A stretch of DNA of 64,000 nucleotides from positions 186,001 through 250,000 of the forward strand of contig NZ_JACFTB010000002.1 of NCBI RefSeq assembly GCF_014281965.1, in the 5' to 3' direction. The DNA is from Rhodococcus sp. BP22. GTDB lineage: Bacteria; Actinomycetota; Actinomycetes; Mycobacteriales; Mycobacteriaceae. Within the stretch, counting starts at the first letter, position 1. Every line of letters starts with the position of its first letter. A program made the position numbers and the translations under genes. Below the pieces are notes generated by a model. The model was not told where the DNA came from. It saw nothing but the letters and a program-made list of their open reading frames with translations, and did not search any database. Shown here piece by piece: positions 1 to 7,801 of this stretch.

Positions 1-266
1 ATCCGGCCATGTTGTCGGTCGCCGATGCGTTGCAGACGCCCTGGCACGGGTTCTTCGGCGACCTGGACAAGGGCATTCCCATCGACGAGGTCGAGCAATT
101 GCGTACCGCGGTAGCGACGTCACCAGTGTCGACCGACATCACCCGATATGCCCAGGCCGAGCACGGATTCAACTGCAACGACCGGCCCGCGGTCTACAAT
201 CCTGAGGCCGCAGCCGACGCCTGGACGAAGACGCTCGAGTGGTTCGACGGCCATGTCGCCCACTGA
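1..266 (+). CDS. Dienelactone hydrolase family protein (3' fragment)
   Basis: Only the C-terminal part is inside the window; the frame is open to the left edge through codons at 3-8 before an internal ATG at 9, so that ATG need not be the start. The visible part carries the family's conserved end: a FGDLD segment with the third acid region, then AEHGFNCNDRP with the catalytic His in HGF, and a Tyr-Asn-Pro turn before the last helix. Dienelactone hydrolases are alpha/beta hydrolases with a Cys-Asp-His triad that open lactone rings; the substrate here cannot be read. The last codons overlap the start of the amidohydrolase gene, which suggests one transcript. Confidence 0.8.
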   Translation, partial: PAMLSVADALQTPWHGFFGDLDKGIPIDEVEQLRTAVATSPVSTDITRYAQAEHGFNCNDRPAVYNPEAAADAWTKTLEWFDGHVAH

Positions 267-1128
267 AACCGAGCAGATTCGGTCTTTCTGGACAGACCTC
301 GGGTTGCCCGGACTTTTCGATGTACATACCCACTTCATGCCGAAGAACGTCATGGACAAGGTCTGGACGTACTTCGACTCCGCGGGGCCGCTCACCGGAA
401 TGGCCTGGCCGATCACCTATCGGGAGGACGAGGACACGCGTATCGAGATGATGCGCGAGTTCGGCGTACGAGGGTTCACCTCGATGATCTACCCGCACAA
501 GCCAGGCATGGCGGAGTGGCTGAACTCTTGGGGCACACAGTTCGCGCAGCGGGTGCCCGATTGCGTGCACACCGCAACGTTCTACCCCGAGGAAGGTGCC
601 ACGCAGTACGTCGAATCGGCGGTGGCGTCCGGCGCTCGAATTTTCAAGTCCCACATACAGGTCGGAAATTATCCACCGAACGATCCACTGCTCGACGGCG
701 TGTGGGGGATCCTCGAGGACGCGGCGATACCCGTCGTGATCCATTGCGGTTCGGGGCCGGCTTCCGGACCACACACCGGGCCGGAATCGATTGCCACGCT
801 ACTGCAACGCTTTCCGCGACTTCCGCTGATCATCGCGCACATGGGCATGCCCGAATATCTCGAGTTCCTTCAGATAGCGTTGCAGTATCCGAACGTGCGC
901 CTCGATACGACCATGGCGTTTACCGATTTTTCGGAAGCATCCTGGCCGTTCCCGAAATCGGGTCGATCGAAACTGATCGATCTTCAGGGCCGCATATTGT
1001 TCGGGAGCGACTTCCCCAACATTCCGTATCCGTATCTGAACGCACTGACCGCGGTGGCTCGCCTCGATCTGGGAGACGAGTGGGTGTCGGATGTGTGCTA
1101 TCGAAACGGAGCGAGCCTGTTCCTGTAG
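253..1128 (+). CDS. Amidohydrolase family protein (amidohydrolase-2 type)
   Basis: A 291-residue metal-dependent hydrolase of TIM-barrel fold. Visible motifs are VHTHF at residues 24-28 (the HxH metal pair), KSHIQVG near 131, VIHCGSG near 163, IIAHMG near 194 and GSDFPN near 252 with the conserved Asp of the family. The open frame reaches back to 148, but the ATG at 253 is preferred: it overlaps the end of the dienelactone hydrolase gene by 14 bp, and the family usually begins shortly before HTHF. Enzymes of this class hydrolyse or decarboxylate small carboxylated or cyclic compounds. Co-transcription with a dienelactone hydrolase would fit a ring-cleavage side pathway (inference). Confidence 0.85.
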   Translation: MSPTETEQIRSFWTDLGLPGLFDVHTHFMPKNVMDKVWTYFDSAGPLTGMAWPITYREDEDTRIEMMREFGVRGFTSMIYPHKPGMAEWLNSWGTQFAQRVPDCVHTATFYPEEGATQYVESAVASGARIFKSHIQVGNYPPNDPLLDGVWGILEDAAIPVVIHCGSGPASGPHTGPESIATLLQRFPRLPLIIAHMGMPEYLEFLQIALQYPNVRLDTTMAFTDFSEASWPFPKSGRSKLIDLQGRILFGSDFPNIPYPYLNALTAVARLDLGDEWVSDVCYRNGASLFL

Positions 1129-1136
1129 CGAAAGGC

Positions 1137-1991
1137 TCAGGCCCTCCCGAATGCGCCTATCGCATCGGCTATCCGGCCACCCTGAGCAAACCCCGCTTCG
1201 GCGGTGTCTGCGCGCCTGGCCGGATCGGTTGGGTCCGGTCCGATAGCAGCGACAGCGTCTTCGTCGGGTTGCACGAGTTCCACAGCAGATCCGCGCGCGA
1301 TCAGACGTGCACGCTCACGCTCGAACTTCCCGCCCGAGGGTTCGACGAGACCGACCTTCAGCACCAGCACGCGCGCGAAACCCACTGCCAAATCGACATT
1401 TTCATCGGATCGGACCCCGCCGTCGACATAGCGGTGATCGCCGATGGTAACCGGCGGCCACATCCCGGGGATCGCGCAACTCGCTGCCACGGCGTCGACC
1501 AGCTGCACTCCCGAGCCTCGATCCAACACTCGGTGGCGTCCGGTCACGGCGTCGACTGCAACCACGCGAAGATCGCGGTCGGGCCATCGGTGTGAGGGGA
1601 GCCGTTGCGCGATGACGGTGCGTCGTTCGGCCTCGGGAACGGTTCGAGCAGCGATCGCGGCAGCACCGACCAGCCGGGCGAACTCCTGCTCGTTCCCCCC
1701 TGCCCGCTCGGTTGCCCGAGCGAACAGGTCGAGGACGTCCGTCAAGGAACCGTCCGCTCGCAGCTCGTCTACCTGCAGGGACGGATCGATCTGCCGCGCG
1801 TAGAGATCGCCGAGTGAAGTACCGCTGGTCACTTGCGCTGCCACGGTCGATCCAGCTGACGTGCCGAGCACCATATCGGACCACCCCGGGGCCGTCACGT
1901 CGACACCCGAGCAGGCCATACCGTGCAACAAGCCGGTCTGCCAGGCGATGCCGGCAACCCCACCACCACCGAGAACCAATGCTGTACGCAA
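1137..1991 (-). CDS. Patatin-like phospholipase family protein
   Basis: A 284-residue protein with all patatin signatures: the glycine-rich oxyanion loop LGGGGVAG at residues 7-14, the nucleophile elbow GTSAG at 43-47 with Ser45, and the catalytic Asp in the DGG motif at 190-192. Ser and Asp form the dyad of this family, which hydrolyses acyl esters of lipids. No signal peptide is seen, so it is probably cytosolic or membrane-peripheral. It converges with the amidohydrolase gene, the two stops lying 8 bp apart. Bacterial stand-alone patatins of this size are common in mycobacteria and rhodococci; the physiological lipid is not known from sequence. Confidence 0.88.
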   Translation of the reverse strand: MRTALVLGGGGVAGIAWQTGLLHGMACSGVDVTAPGWSDMVLGTSAGSTVAAQVTSGTSLGDLYARQIDPSLQVDELRADGSLTDVLDLFARATERAGGNEQEFARLVGAAAIAARTVPEAERRTVIAQRLPSHRWPDRDLRVVAVDAVTGRHRVLDRGSGVQLVDAVAASCAIPGMWPPVTIGDHRYVDGGVRSDENVDLAVGFARVLVLKVGLVEPSGGKFERERARLIARGSAVELVQPDEDAVAAIGPDPTDPARRADTAEAGFAQGGRIADAIGAFGRA

Positions 1992-2034
1992 CGTGCAACC
2001 CTCGTCTTTCGTAGCCTGGGTAGAACCTACCGGC

Positions 2035-2874
2035 TCACGCGAGTCTCGGCGACAGCCAGGCGATCAGGTCGTCGAGGACTCGATCTTGCTCCGGTTCGTT
2101 GAAGATCTCGTGGTACAGCCCGTCGTACACCTCGAGGGTCAGATCGGTCGATCCGGCGGATTCGGCGATCGAGCGACTGCCTGAGACGTCGGCGAGCTTG
2201 TCCTCGCTGCCGTGCTGCAGAAGAACCGGGAGCGTGAGCGTATGCAGCCGCGCGGGATAACTCTCCATGGCACCGACCAACCCGCTGGCCAGCCCGGCTG
2301 GAATCTTGCCGTGGTAGACGAGAGGGTCGGCGTTGTATGCGGCCACGACGGCCGGATCCCGCGACACCGCGGCCGAGTCGAGTTCCTGAACCGGCAAGCT
2401 CGGTGCGATCTTGCCCAGGATCTTGCCAATCGGAATCAGAATTTTCGGAGTGCTGTCACCGAGGACAACCGCGGGGGCGGACAGCATCAGCGCATCGAGC
2501 TCCTCTTGGTACTCGAGCGCGTACGACAGGGCGATCGCACCACCCATGCTGTGACCGAGCAGGAAACTCCGAGTACCGGGGTAAGTCGCACGGGCGATTC
2601 GAAAGACCTCGTGCAGGTCCTCGACGAAGTCCGACCATTTCTTCAGTTCGAGCCGCTTGCCACCGGACCTTCCGTGCCCCCGATGGTCGGGCGCATAGAC
2701 GACGAGACCGAGTGTCCCGAGACGCTCGATGACGTGGTGGTAGCGACCCGCGTGTTCACCGAGCCCATGCGAGAGCACCAGGATGGCCGACGGCTGAAGA
2801 TCTTCGGGGGTCCAGACGTCGTACACGATCTTGGTTCCATGCACTCCACTGAACGATGCCTCGGTGCGTTTCAC
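2035..2874 (-). CDS. Monoacylglycerol lipase (alpha/beta hydrolase)
   Basis: Hydrolyses monoacylglycerols to free fatty acid and glycerol. The GTG at 2874 is chosen because a GAGGAGAG ribosome site lies just upstream and it gives 279 residues, the length of Mycobacterium tuberculosis Rv0183 as remembered; the open frame extends to 2955. The motifs HGLGEH, DHRGHGRSGG and GHSMGG (nucleophile Ser109), Asp225 in HGSEDKL and His255 in LYHEIFNEP match that enzyme closely. It is divergent from alkB. A perfect TATAAT lies upstream on this strand, and a 13-bp palindrome (GCTGAACTTCAGC, 2898-2910) sits in the untranslated leader and may bind a regulator. Confidence 0.9.
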   Translation of the reverse strand: MKRTEASFSGVHGTKIVYDVWTPEDLQPSAILVLSHGLGEHAGRYHHVIERLGTLGLVVYAPDHRGHGRSGGKRLELKKWSDFVEDLHEVFRIARATYPGTRSFLLGHSMGGAIALSYALEYQEELDALMLSAPAVVLGDSTPKILIPIGKILGKIAPSLPVQELDSAAVSRDPAVVAAYNADPLVYHGKIPAGLASGLVGAMESYPARLHTLTLPVLLQHGSEDKLADVSGSRSIAESAGSTDLTLEVYDGLYHEIFNEPEQDRVLDDLIAWLSPRLA

Positions 2875-2976
2875 GTGTATCTCTCCTCGTCTGCGCCGCT
2901 GAACTTCAGCGATCTCGAAAGGCGGTCTTCTGCTCGGAAAAGACGGCGTACCCATCCGATCACGACATGGCGCCGA

Positions 2977-2982
2977 ATTATA
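2977..2982 (-). promoter_or_regulatory. -10 box for monoacylglycerol lipase
   Basis: Perfect TATAAT read on the minus strand, about 100 bp before the GTG at 2874. No good -35 hexamer is seen at the right distance, so this is a partial promoter call. Confidence 0.4.
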
Positions 2983-3083
2983 TGAGATCGGTCATGACGT
3001 TTGCCGACAATTAGCTGTTACCGTTTTATCGTAGATTGCTTGGAAGTTCGGTTGATCTATCGAGAGGGCGTGCTCCACCCCCC

Positions 3084-4202
3084 ATGAATGCTCCCCCCGA
3101 GGCGATATCCGCTGCGCGGTGGCGAGACCCCAAGCGCTACCTGTGGCCGCTCGGTCTGGTCATTCCGCTGAGCCCGTTCTTGGCGTGGGGACTGGTCACA
3201 GTTCTGGGCCCAGGCGCATTCTGGCTTCTCGGCCTGTTCATCATGGGAATCCTCATTCCGCTGATCGACGTCTTCGCCGGGGTCGACCGGAGCAACCCAC
3301 CGCTCGAAGCAGCGCGAGCGCTCGAGAACGACAAGTACTACCGCTGGTGCCTGTACCTACTGATACCGCTTCAATACGCGGGTTTGGTTGCAGCATGCTA
3401 TCTCTGGGCCTACGGGCCACTCGGAGTTCCCGAGCGGTTGGCACTCGCCGTCACCATCGGGATCGTCGGTGGCGTGGGGATCAATGCCGCTCACGAACTC
3501 GGACACAAGCGTGAGAATGTCGAACGGTGGCTGTCCAAGGTCACACTCGCACAAGCGTTTTACGGACACTTCTACGTCGAGCACAATCATGGGCACCATG
3601 TTCGCGTCGCCACCCCCGAAGACCCTGCGTCGGCGCGTTACGGGGAAAGTTTCTGGAAATTTCTGCCTCGCAGCATAATCGGCGGCCTCACCTCGGCCTG
3701 GAGTCTCGAGCAACGGCGTCTGCACCGGGTCGGTTCCACTAAATGGTCCGCCCACAACGACCTGTTCAACGCCGCCGCCATCTCGCTCGTGTTGTTTGCG
3801 GTCCTCATCGGGGTTTTCGGCTGGCAGGTTGCGCCCTACCTCCTGATACAGGCAGTCATCGCCATCATCCTGTTCGAGGCCGCCAATTACCTCGAGCACT
3901 ACGGCTTGCTGCGGCAGAAGAAGAGCAACGGCAAGTACGAACGAACCGATCACCGGCACAGCTGGAACAGCGACCATCTCTGGAGCAATCTTTTTCTGTA
4001 CCACCTCCAGCGGCACAGCGATCACCACGCTCACCCGACCCGCCGCTACCAATCCCTTCGCACCGTCGACGAATCACCGCAGCTCCCAGCCGGTTACGCG
4101 GTGATGATCTTCTGCGCACTGATCCCGCCACTGTGGCGAAAAGTGATGGATCAGAGATTGATCGACTTCTACGACGGGGACATGTCCCGGATCAACAGCT
4201 GA
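3084..4202 (+). CDS. alkB: Alkane 1-monooxygenase AlkB
   Basis: Integral-membrane non-haem di-iron hydroxylase that oxidises the terminal methyl of n-alkanes. Six hydrophobic segments are visible. The His boxes are HELGHK (near residue 137), EHNHGHH followed by VRVATPEDPASAR (near 167) and LQRHSDHHAHPTRRYQSLR (near 309); NYLEHYG is also present. The second box has His where many AlkB proteins have Arg or Lys. ATG 3084 gives 372 residues; a TTG at 3036 would add 16. No rubredoxin gene follows and no rubredoxin domain is fused, unlike the alkB-rubA clusters common in rhodococci, so electrons must come from a rubredoxin encoded elsewhere. It converges with the AAA ATPase gene 4 bp downstream. 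Confidence 0.93.
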   Translation: MNAPPEAISAARWRDPKRYLWPLGLVIPLSPFLAWGLVTVLGPGAFWLLGLFIMGILIPLIDVFAGVDRSNPPLEAARALENDKYYRWCLYLLIPLQYAGLVAACYLWAYGPLGVPERLALAVTIGIVGGVGINAAHELGHKRENVERWLSKVTLAQAFYGHFYVEHNHGHHVRVATPEDPASARYGESFWKFLPRSIIGGLTSAWSLEQRRLHRVGSTKWSAHNDLFNAAAISLVLFAVLIGVFGWQVAPYLLIQAVIAIILFEAANYLEHYGLLRQKKSNGKYERTDHRHSWNSDHLWSNLFLYHLQRHSDHHAHPTRRYQSLRTVDESPQLPAGYAVMIFCALIPPLWRKVMDQRLIDFYDGDMSRINS

Positions 4203-4206
4203 CCCG

Positions 4207-5397
4207 CTACTCGTCGGTCTGAGCCCGCAGATACCGCCCGAAGTGGGGGACGGTGAACGCGATGGTCCCGCGCTCGGCGGAGTAGATCAGACCCTTCTTG
4301 ATCAGTCCGTCACGAGCCGGCGACAACGACGCAGGCTTGCGCTTCAACTCCGTCGCCACCGCTGACGTCGGTACCGAGGTGTCGTCGCTGGACAAATCGG
4401 CCATCGCTCGCATGTACTCACGCTCGGCAGGGGTGGCGCGCTCGTAACGAGACCCGAAGAATCCGACGGCAAGTTCCTCCTCGGCCGTCGGGGCTGCAAC
4501 CCGCACGTCCTCGGCCGTGATCGGACTTTCGGGCGCCAGATCCCACGTCGCCTTGCCGTAGGCCTGAACGAAGTACGGGTATCCGTCCGCCGCCTCGTAG
4601 AGCGCGTCGAGTGCCTCGGTCGTGAATTCCACGTCCTCGCGATCTGCCGGAGCGATCAACGCGAGATCGGCAGCCTTGCGCTCGAGCCGCCCGATCCGGT
4701 GGTAGCTGAAAAGCCTCTCGGAGTAGCTCTTCGACGCCGACAACACAGCGGGGAGATGCGGAAGACCTGCTCCGACGATAATGAGCGGTGCCGCATCTTG
4801 GCTGAGCTCATGGCAGGCTGCGCACAGCGCCGAGATGTCGGCAGGCCCCAAATCCTGCATTTCGTCGATGAAAATCGAGATACCAACGCCGACGTCACCG
4901 GCCAGCACCGACGCGTCGAGCAGCAGTTCCACCAAATCGATCTCGATGTCCCCGGAATCCGCCCGGCCGCTCAGCGCGGGAACATCGATACCGGGCTGCC
5001 AACGTTCACGCATCCCCTTGTCTGCGGAGGCGCGCAAGGCGAAGGCTTTGAGTACACCGAGGAATTCGTCGACTCTGTCCGGATCGCGATGAGCGGCTGC
5101 AATGCCGCGAACAGCCATGTGCAGCGCAGACGACAACGGTCGACGCAATTCTTGATCCGGCCTTGCCTCGATCTTGCCGGTTCCCCAACCACGTGCGACC
5201 GCGGCCGAGCGAAGATGATTGAGCAGAACGGTCTTGCCCACGCCGCGCAACCCCGTCAGGACCACACTTCGCTCCGGTTTACCGCGAGTTATCCGCTCGA
5301 GCACAACGTCGAACGCGTCGAGTTGCTTCTCGCGGCCTGCAAGTTCGGGTGGGCGCTGGCCTGCGCCCGGAGCGTAGGGATTACGCACGGGGTCCAT
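4207..5397 (-). CDS. AAA-type ATP-binding protein
   Basis: A 396-residue ATPase with Walker A GLRGVGKT at residues 49-56 and Walker B ISIFIDEMQDL near 173-183. The layout resembles Orc1/Cdc6-like and archaeal-type AAA ATPases: a GREKQLDAF segment before the nucleotide site, and a winged-helix-like C-terminus (SAVATELKRKPASLSPARDGLIKKG). Such proteins are widespread in actinobacteria with no assigned role. The ATG at 5397 is chosen because the MDPVRNPYAPGAGQRPPELAGRE start is typical; the open frame extends to 5547 but that stretch has no family-like sequence. A DNA-binding switch or regulator role is possible but only inferred. Confidence 0.8.
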   Translation of the reverse strand: MDPVRNPYAPGAGQRPPELAGREKQLDAFDVVLERITRGKPERSVVLTGLRGVGKTVLLNHLRSAAVARGWGTGKIEARPDQELRRPLSSALHMAVRGIAAAHRDPDRVDEFLGVLKAFALRASADKGMRERWQPGIDVPALSGRADSGDIEIDLVELLLDASVLAGDVGVGISIFIDEMQDLGPADISALCAACHELSQDAAPLIIVGAGLPHLPAVLSASKSYSERLFSYHRIGRLERKAADLALIAPADREDVEFTTEALDALYEAADGYPYFVQAYGKATWDLAPESPITAEDVRVAAPTAEEELAVGFFGSRYERATPAEREYMRAMADLSSDDTSVPTSAVATELKRKPASLSPARDGLIKKGLIYSAERGTIAFTVPHFGRYLRAQTDE

Positions 5398-5541
5398 TGG
5401 GCCAAGATAACAACCGCCATAGCAAAGTATCGGCACATCTAGCGCGTGTCCTAGACGCCGGTATGGACGGCTAGCGACCCTCTCTGCTTGTATCGACCAG
5501 TCTTCATAAAGTCCTAGATTTCGATAGACTCGACTACACGG

Positions 5542-5571
5542 TTGCACGAGAGCGGAAACTGCGCCTACATT
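5542..5571 (+). promoter_or_regulatory. Putative promoter of the LeuA-like leader
   Basis: TTGCAC (5542-5547) and TACATT (5566-5571) with an 18-bp spacer. A start site six to eight bases later would fall at or just before the GTG at 5579, making the message leaderless for the small reading frame described next. Confidence 0.45.
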
Positions 5572-5578
5572 GGACTCT

Positions 5579-5620
5579 GTGGAACACCTTCTCGTAGTAC
5601 GCCGCCGTAGCGGGGTCTAA
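5579..5620 (+). CDS. Putative leader peptide MEHLLVVRRRSGV
   Basis: A 13-codon frame, GTG to TAA, encoding MEHLLVVRRRSGV, with consecutive Leu-Leu-Val-Val codons. It lies 72 bp before a gene for a LeuA regulatory-domain protein. Short Leu-rich leaders controlling leu genes by ribosome-mediated attenuation are established in actinobacteria, so content and position are as expected; expression is not shown. No ribosome site precedes it, but the putative promoter would start transcription at the GTG, and leaderless translation is common in mycobacteria and relatives. Confidence 0.5.
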   Translation: MEHLLVVRRRSGV

Positions 5621-5685
5621 TTCGGACCGACCCCTCGCTGCGGGTCGTCGTGCTACCTCGGTCCTCCCTTCGCTTTCGGAGAACC
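5609..5685 (+). promoter_or_regulatory. Alternative hairpins between leader peptide and LeuA-like gene
   Basis: Three pairings are visible. AGCGGGGTC (5609-5617) can pair with GACCCCTCGCT (5629-5639) with a 2-nt bulge. CGACCC (5628-5633) can pair with GGGTCG (5642-5647), excluding the first. GGTCCTCC (5660-5667) pairs with GGAGAACC (5678-5685) with one mismatch and would mask the GGAG ribosome site of the gene at 5692. The end of the small frame overlaps the first arm, so ribosome position could decide the fold. There is no U-run, so translational control is more likely than a terminator. Confidence 0.45.
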
Positions 5686-5691
5686 ACCGAC

Positions 5692-6174
5692 ATGAATACT
5701 CTCTCTTCCACTACTTTCTCGAGCGACTGCTTCGCTGCCCGCTATGGCGCACCACTACCGCGCGACCTTCGTGACCAGGCCGCGAACCTGAACTGGGCCG
5801 CATTCTTGCAGCGCTTCGGCGCACGCACCGGGCCCATCAGACTGGGCAGTTGGTCCGCCCAGCCCGGCCCCGGTGGACGGACGAGATTCGACGCGACCTT
5901 TGGCGTCGGGAACACGATCCACACGACAACGGCAACGTCCCATGGCCCGATCGATGCCCTGACCTCGATGTTGTACGACGCAGGCTTCCATATCGAAATT
6001 CTGAACTTCCACCAGCAAAGCGTTTCGGAAAACGGCACACACGACGCCAAGATCGCAACCTTCGTTCTCTGCGAATTCGACGGCCGTCGCGCGTGGTCCA
6101 TGGCGATGGATGGGGACGGTACGAGCTCGTCCATCCGGGCCATTATCGGTGCGGCCAACATGCTGCACGGGTGA
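5692..6174 (+). CDS. Stand-alone LeuA allosteric (dimerisation) domain protein
   Basis: A 160-residue protein resembling only the C-terminal regulatory domain of 2-isopropylmalate synthase. The order GPIDAL...DAGFHIEILNFHQQSV...AKIATFVLCEFDGRRAWSMAMDGDGTSSSIRAIIGAANM follows the LeuA pattern GPLAAF...DVGF...LDYYEHA...AYVE...VWGVGI...SLRAVVSAVNR. The catalytic TIM barrel is absent, so it cannot be an active synthase. It may bind leucine or another branched-chain signal, or pair with a full-length LeuA (inference). ATG 5692 has GGAG ten bases upstream. It sits alone behind the leader described above; the neighbours have no leucine function. Confidence 0.72.
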   Translation: MNTLSSTTFSSDCFAARYGAPLPRDLRDQAANLNWAAFLQRFGARTGPIRLGSWSAQPGPGGRTRFDATFGVGNTIHTTTATSHGPIDALTSMLYDAGFHIEILNFHQQSVSENGTHDAKIATFVLCEFDGRRAWSMAMDGDGTSSSIRAIIGAANMLHG

Positions 6175-6228
6175 CTCTCGGCCCTTCTACTGCACTCTCG
6201 TCTTTTAGCTAGATATCGGTAGAGAGCA

Positions 6229-6729
6229 CTAGGGCATTTCGATGGTCTGCGAACGCGCTATCTCCTCGATCGCCCGCCGGATGTAGACCTCACTCGACGT
6301 CGAGGCATGCGCACCTTTTCCGTCTGCCGTACGCCGGCTGGGACTGGACAGTTCGGCAATGATCAACAACGCATGACCAGCGCGAGGTCGCGGACGTACC
6401 GACTCGGTGTCCGCGACCCCGAGCGCACCCGTGAGCACTTCTACGAATCCATCGACATCGAGGTCACCGAACCATTCCGAGGCCGAGCGCACTGTCCGCG
6501 CCAGCACATCCTGAACATCTTCGCCGGTCAGCCCGTCGGGATGCAGTTCTTCGAGCAACGCTCGGATGATCTCGGAATGCACCAGACCGACTTGCGCCGC
6601 GTCCTCCGACTCCACGTCGGCCACGGCGTCGCGATAGGCATCCTCCGAGCGCGCACGAGCGGCAGCAAGCGCCTCCTCGGTGGAGGTCGCGATAGCTCGG
6701 GGTGTCGCAGGCCAGTCGTTGGGCCACAT
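6229..6729 (-). CDS. Hypothetical protein
   Basis: A 166-residue, acidic, mainly helical protein that I do not recognise. The ATG at 6729 (MWPNDWPATPRAI...) is chosen because AAAGGA precedes it; the frame is open to 6942 but that stretch is not protein-like. It has no membrane segment, signal peptide or clear catalytic motif. Ala- and Glu-rich helices (STEEALAAARARSEDAYRDAV) suggest a small helical bundle. It is divergent from the EphD-like hydrolase gene. Confidence 0.65.
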   Translation of the reverse strand: MWPNDWPATPRAIATSTEEALAAARARSEDAYRDAVADVESEDAAQVGLVHSEIIRALLEELHPDGLTGEDVQDVLARTVRSASEWFGDLDVDGFVEVLTGALGVADTESVRPRPRAGHALLIIAELSSPSRRTADGKGAHASTSSEVYIRRAIEEIARSQTIEMP

Positions 6730-6907
6730 CTCGAGGGTTCCTTTGGTTCGGCGGAGAGGTTGAGCAATCCTCCCACCTTCTACCGACAATCCACTTACAT
6801 GTAACCGAGACTTATAGTAACCTTCGGAAAAGTGGGACGCTCCATATGTATCGAGGGGGCCGTTTCTGATGCAGGGACAACCAAGACCGAACAGGACGTA
6901 CCACCCG

Positions 6908-7801
6908 ATGAGTGAAACCGGCACCCGCACAACCGTGGTCAACGAGGGAATGTCACTGGCGGTCTACGAGACAGGTAATCCAAACGGCGAGACCATCGTT
7001 CTCGTCCACGGCTGGCCGGACACGCACGAGATGTGGAGTCACATCGTTCCGCGACTCACCGAGCGCTTCCGCGTCGTCAGCTACGACGCGCGTGGCGCGG
7101 GCGCAAGTACGGTTCCGCGTGAACGCTCCGCCTACCGACTCCGCAATCTGGCCTCGGATTTCTATGCCGTCGTCGACGCAGTCAGCCCGAACGCGCCTGT
7201 CCACGTTCTCGCACACGACTGGGGCGCCGTCACCGTATGGGAAGCAGCCGGCGAACCCCATGCGGTGGATCGAATCCGTTCGTACACTTCCATTTCAGGC
7301 CCGAACCTAGACCATCTCGGCAAGTGGTCGAGGTCGCGGTTGTCCAGGCCGAGCTGGAGCAACGTCAAGCAAGTCCTCGCCCAGACGCGCGCATCCTGGT
7401 ACACCGTCACCTTCCACATACCCGGCCTCTCCACGTTGCGAATTCGACGCCAGTTCGCCAAGGGCTGGCCTGCGTTCTTGCAAGAATTCTCTGGCGTCGA
7501 CCCGTCACTGGTCACCGAGAATCCCACACTGTTCTCCGACGCGACCAACGGAATGAACCTGTATCGAGCGAACCTCGTTCCACGCCTGATGAAACCGCGG
7601 GCCCGATTCATCGACATCCCGGTGCACTTGATCGTCAACACCGAGGACGTCGCGGTGCGGCCCGACCATTACGAAGACACCGGAAAATGGGTGAAGAACC
7701 TGACCCGCAACGATATTCACGCTGGCCATTGGTCACCGATCTCTCATGCTGTCGAGATCGCCGAACTCACCGAGAAGTACATCGATTCTCTGAAGAGCTA
7801 G
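6908..7801 (+). CDS. EphD-like alpha/beta hydrolase (no SDR domain)
   Basis: A 297-residue alpha/beta hydrolase of the epoxide hydrolase branch: HGWPDTHEMW (oxyanion HG), DARGAGAS, and the elbow AHDWGA near residues 101-106, where Asp rather than Ser is the expected nucleophile. LIVNTEDVAVRP and KAGH-like HAGHWSP supply the acid and the His. It resembles the N-terminal half of mycobacterial EphD throughout but ends where EphD continues into a short-chain dehydrogenase domain. ATG 6908 is used; an ATG at 6869 is also possible. It converges with the DUF4185 gene, the stops overlapping by 4 bp. Confidence 0.83.
   Translation: MSETGTRTTVVNEGMSLAVYETGNPNGETIVLVHGWPDTHEMWSHIVPRLTERFRVVSYDARGAGASTVPRERSAYRLRNLASDFYAVVDAVSPNAPVHVLAHDWGAVTVWEAAGEPHAVDRIRSYTSISGPNLDHLGKWSRSRLSRPSWSNVKQVLAQTRASWYTVTFHIPGLSTLRIRRQFAKGWPAFLQEFSGVDPSLVTENPTLFSDATNGMNLYRANLVPRLMKPRARFIDIPVHLIVNTEDVAVRPDHYEDTGKWVKNLTRNDIHAGHWSPISHAVEIAELTEKYIDSLKS

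Noticed and set aside
2212-2985. 257-codon plus-strand frame
   Set aside because: Antisense to monoacylglycerol lipase, which has a complete catalytic triad and the expected length.
4699-5442. 247-codon plus-strand frame
   Set aside because: Antisense to the AAA ATPase with intact Walker motifs; no ribosome site or domain.
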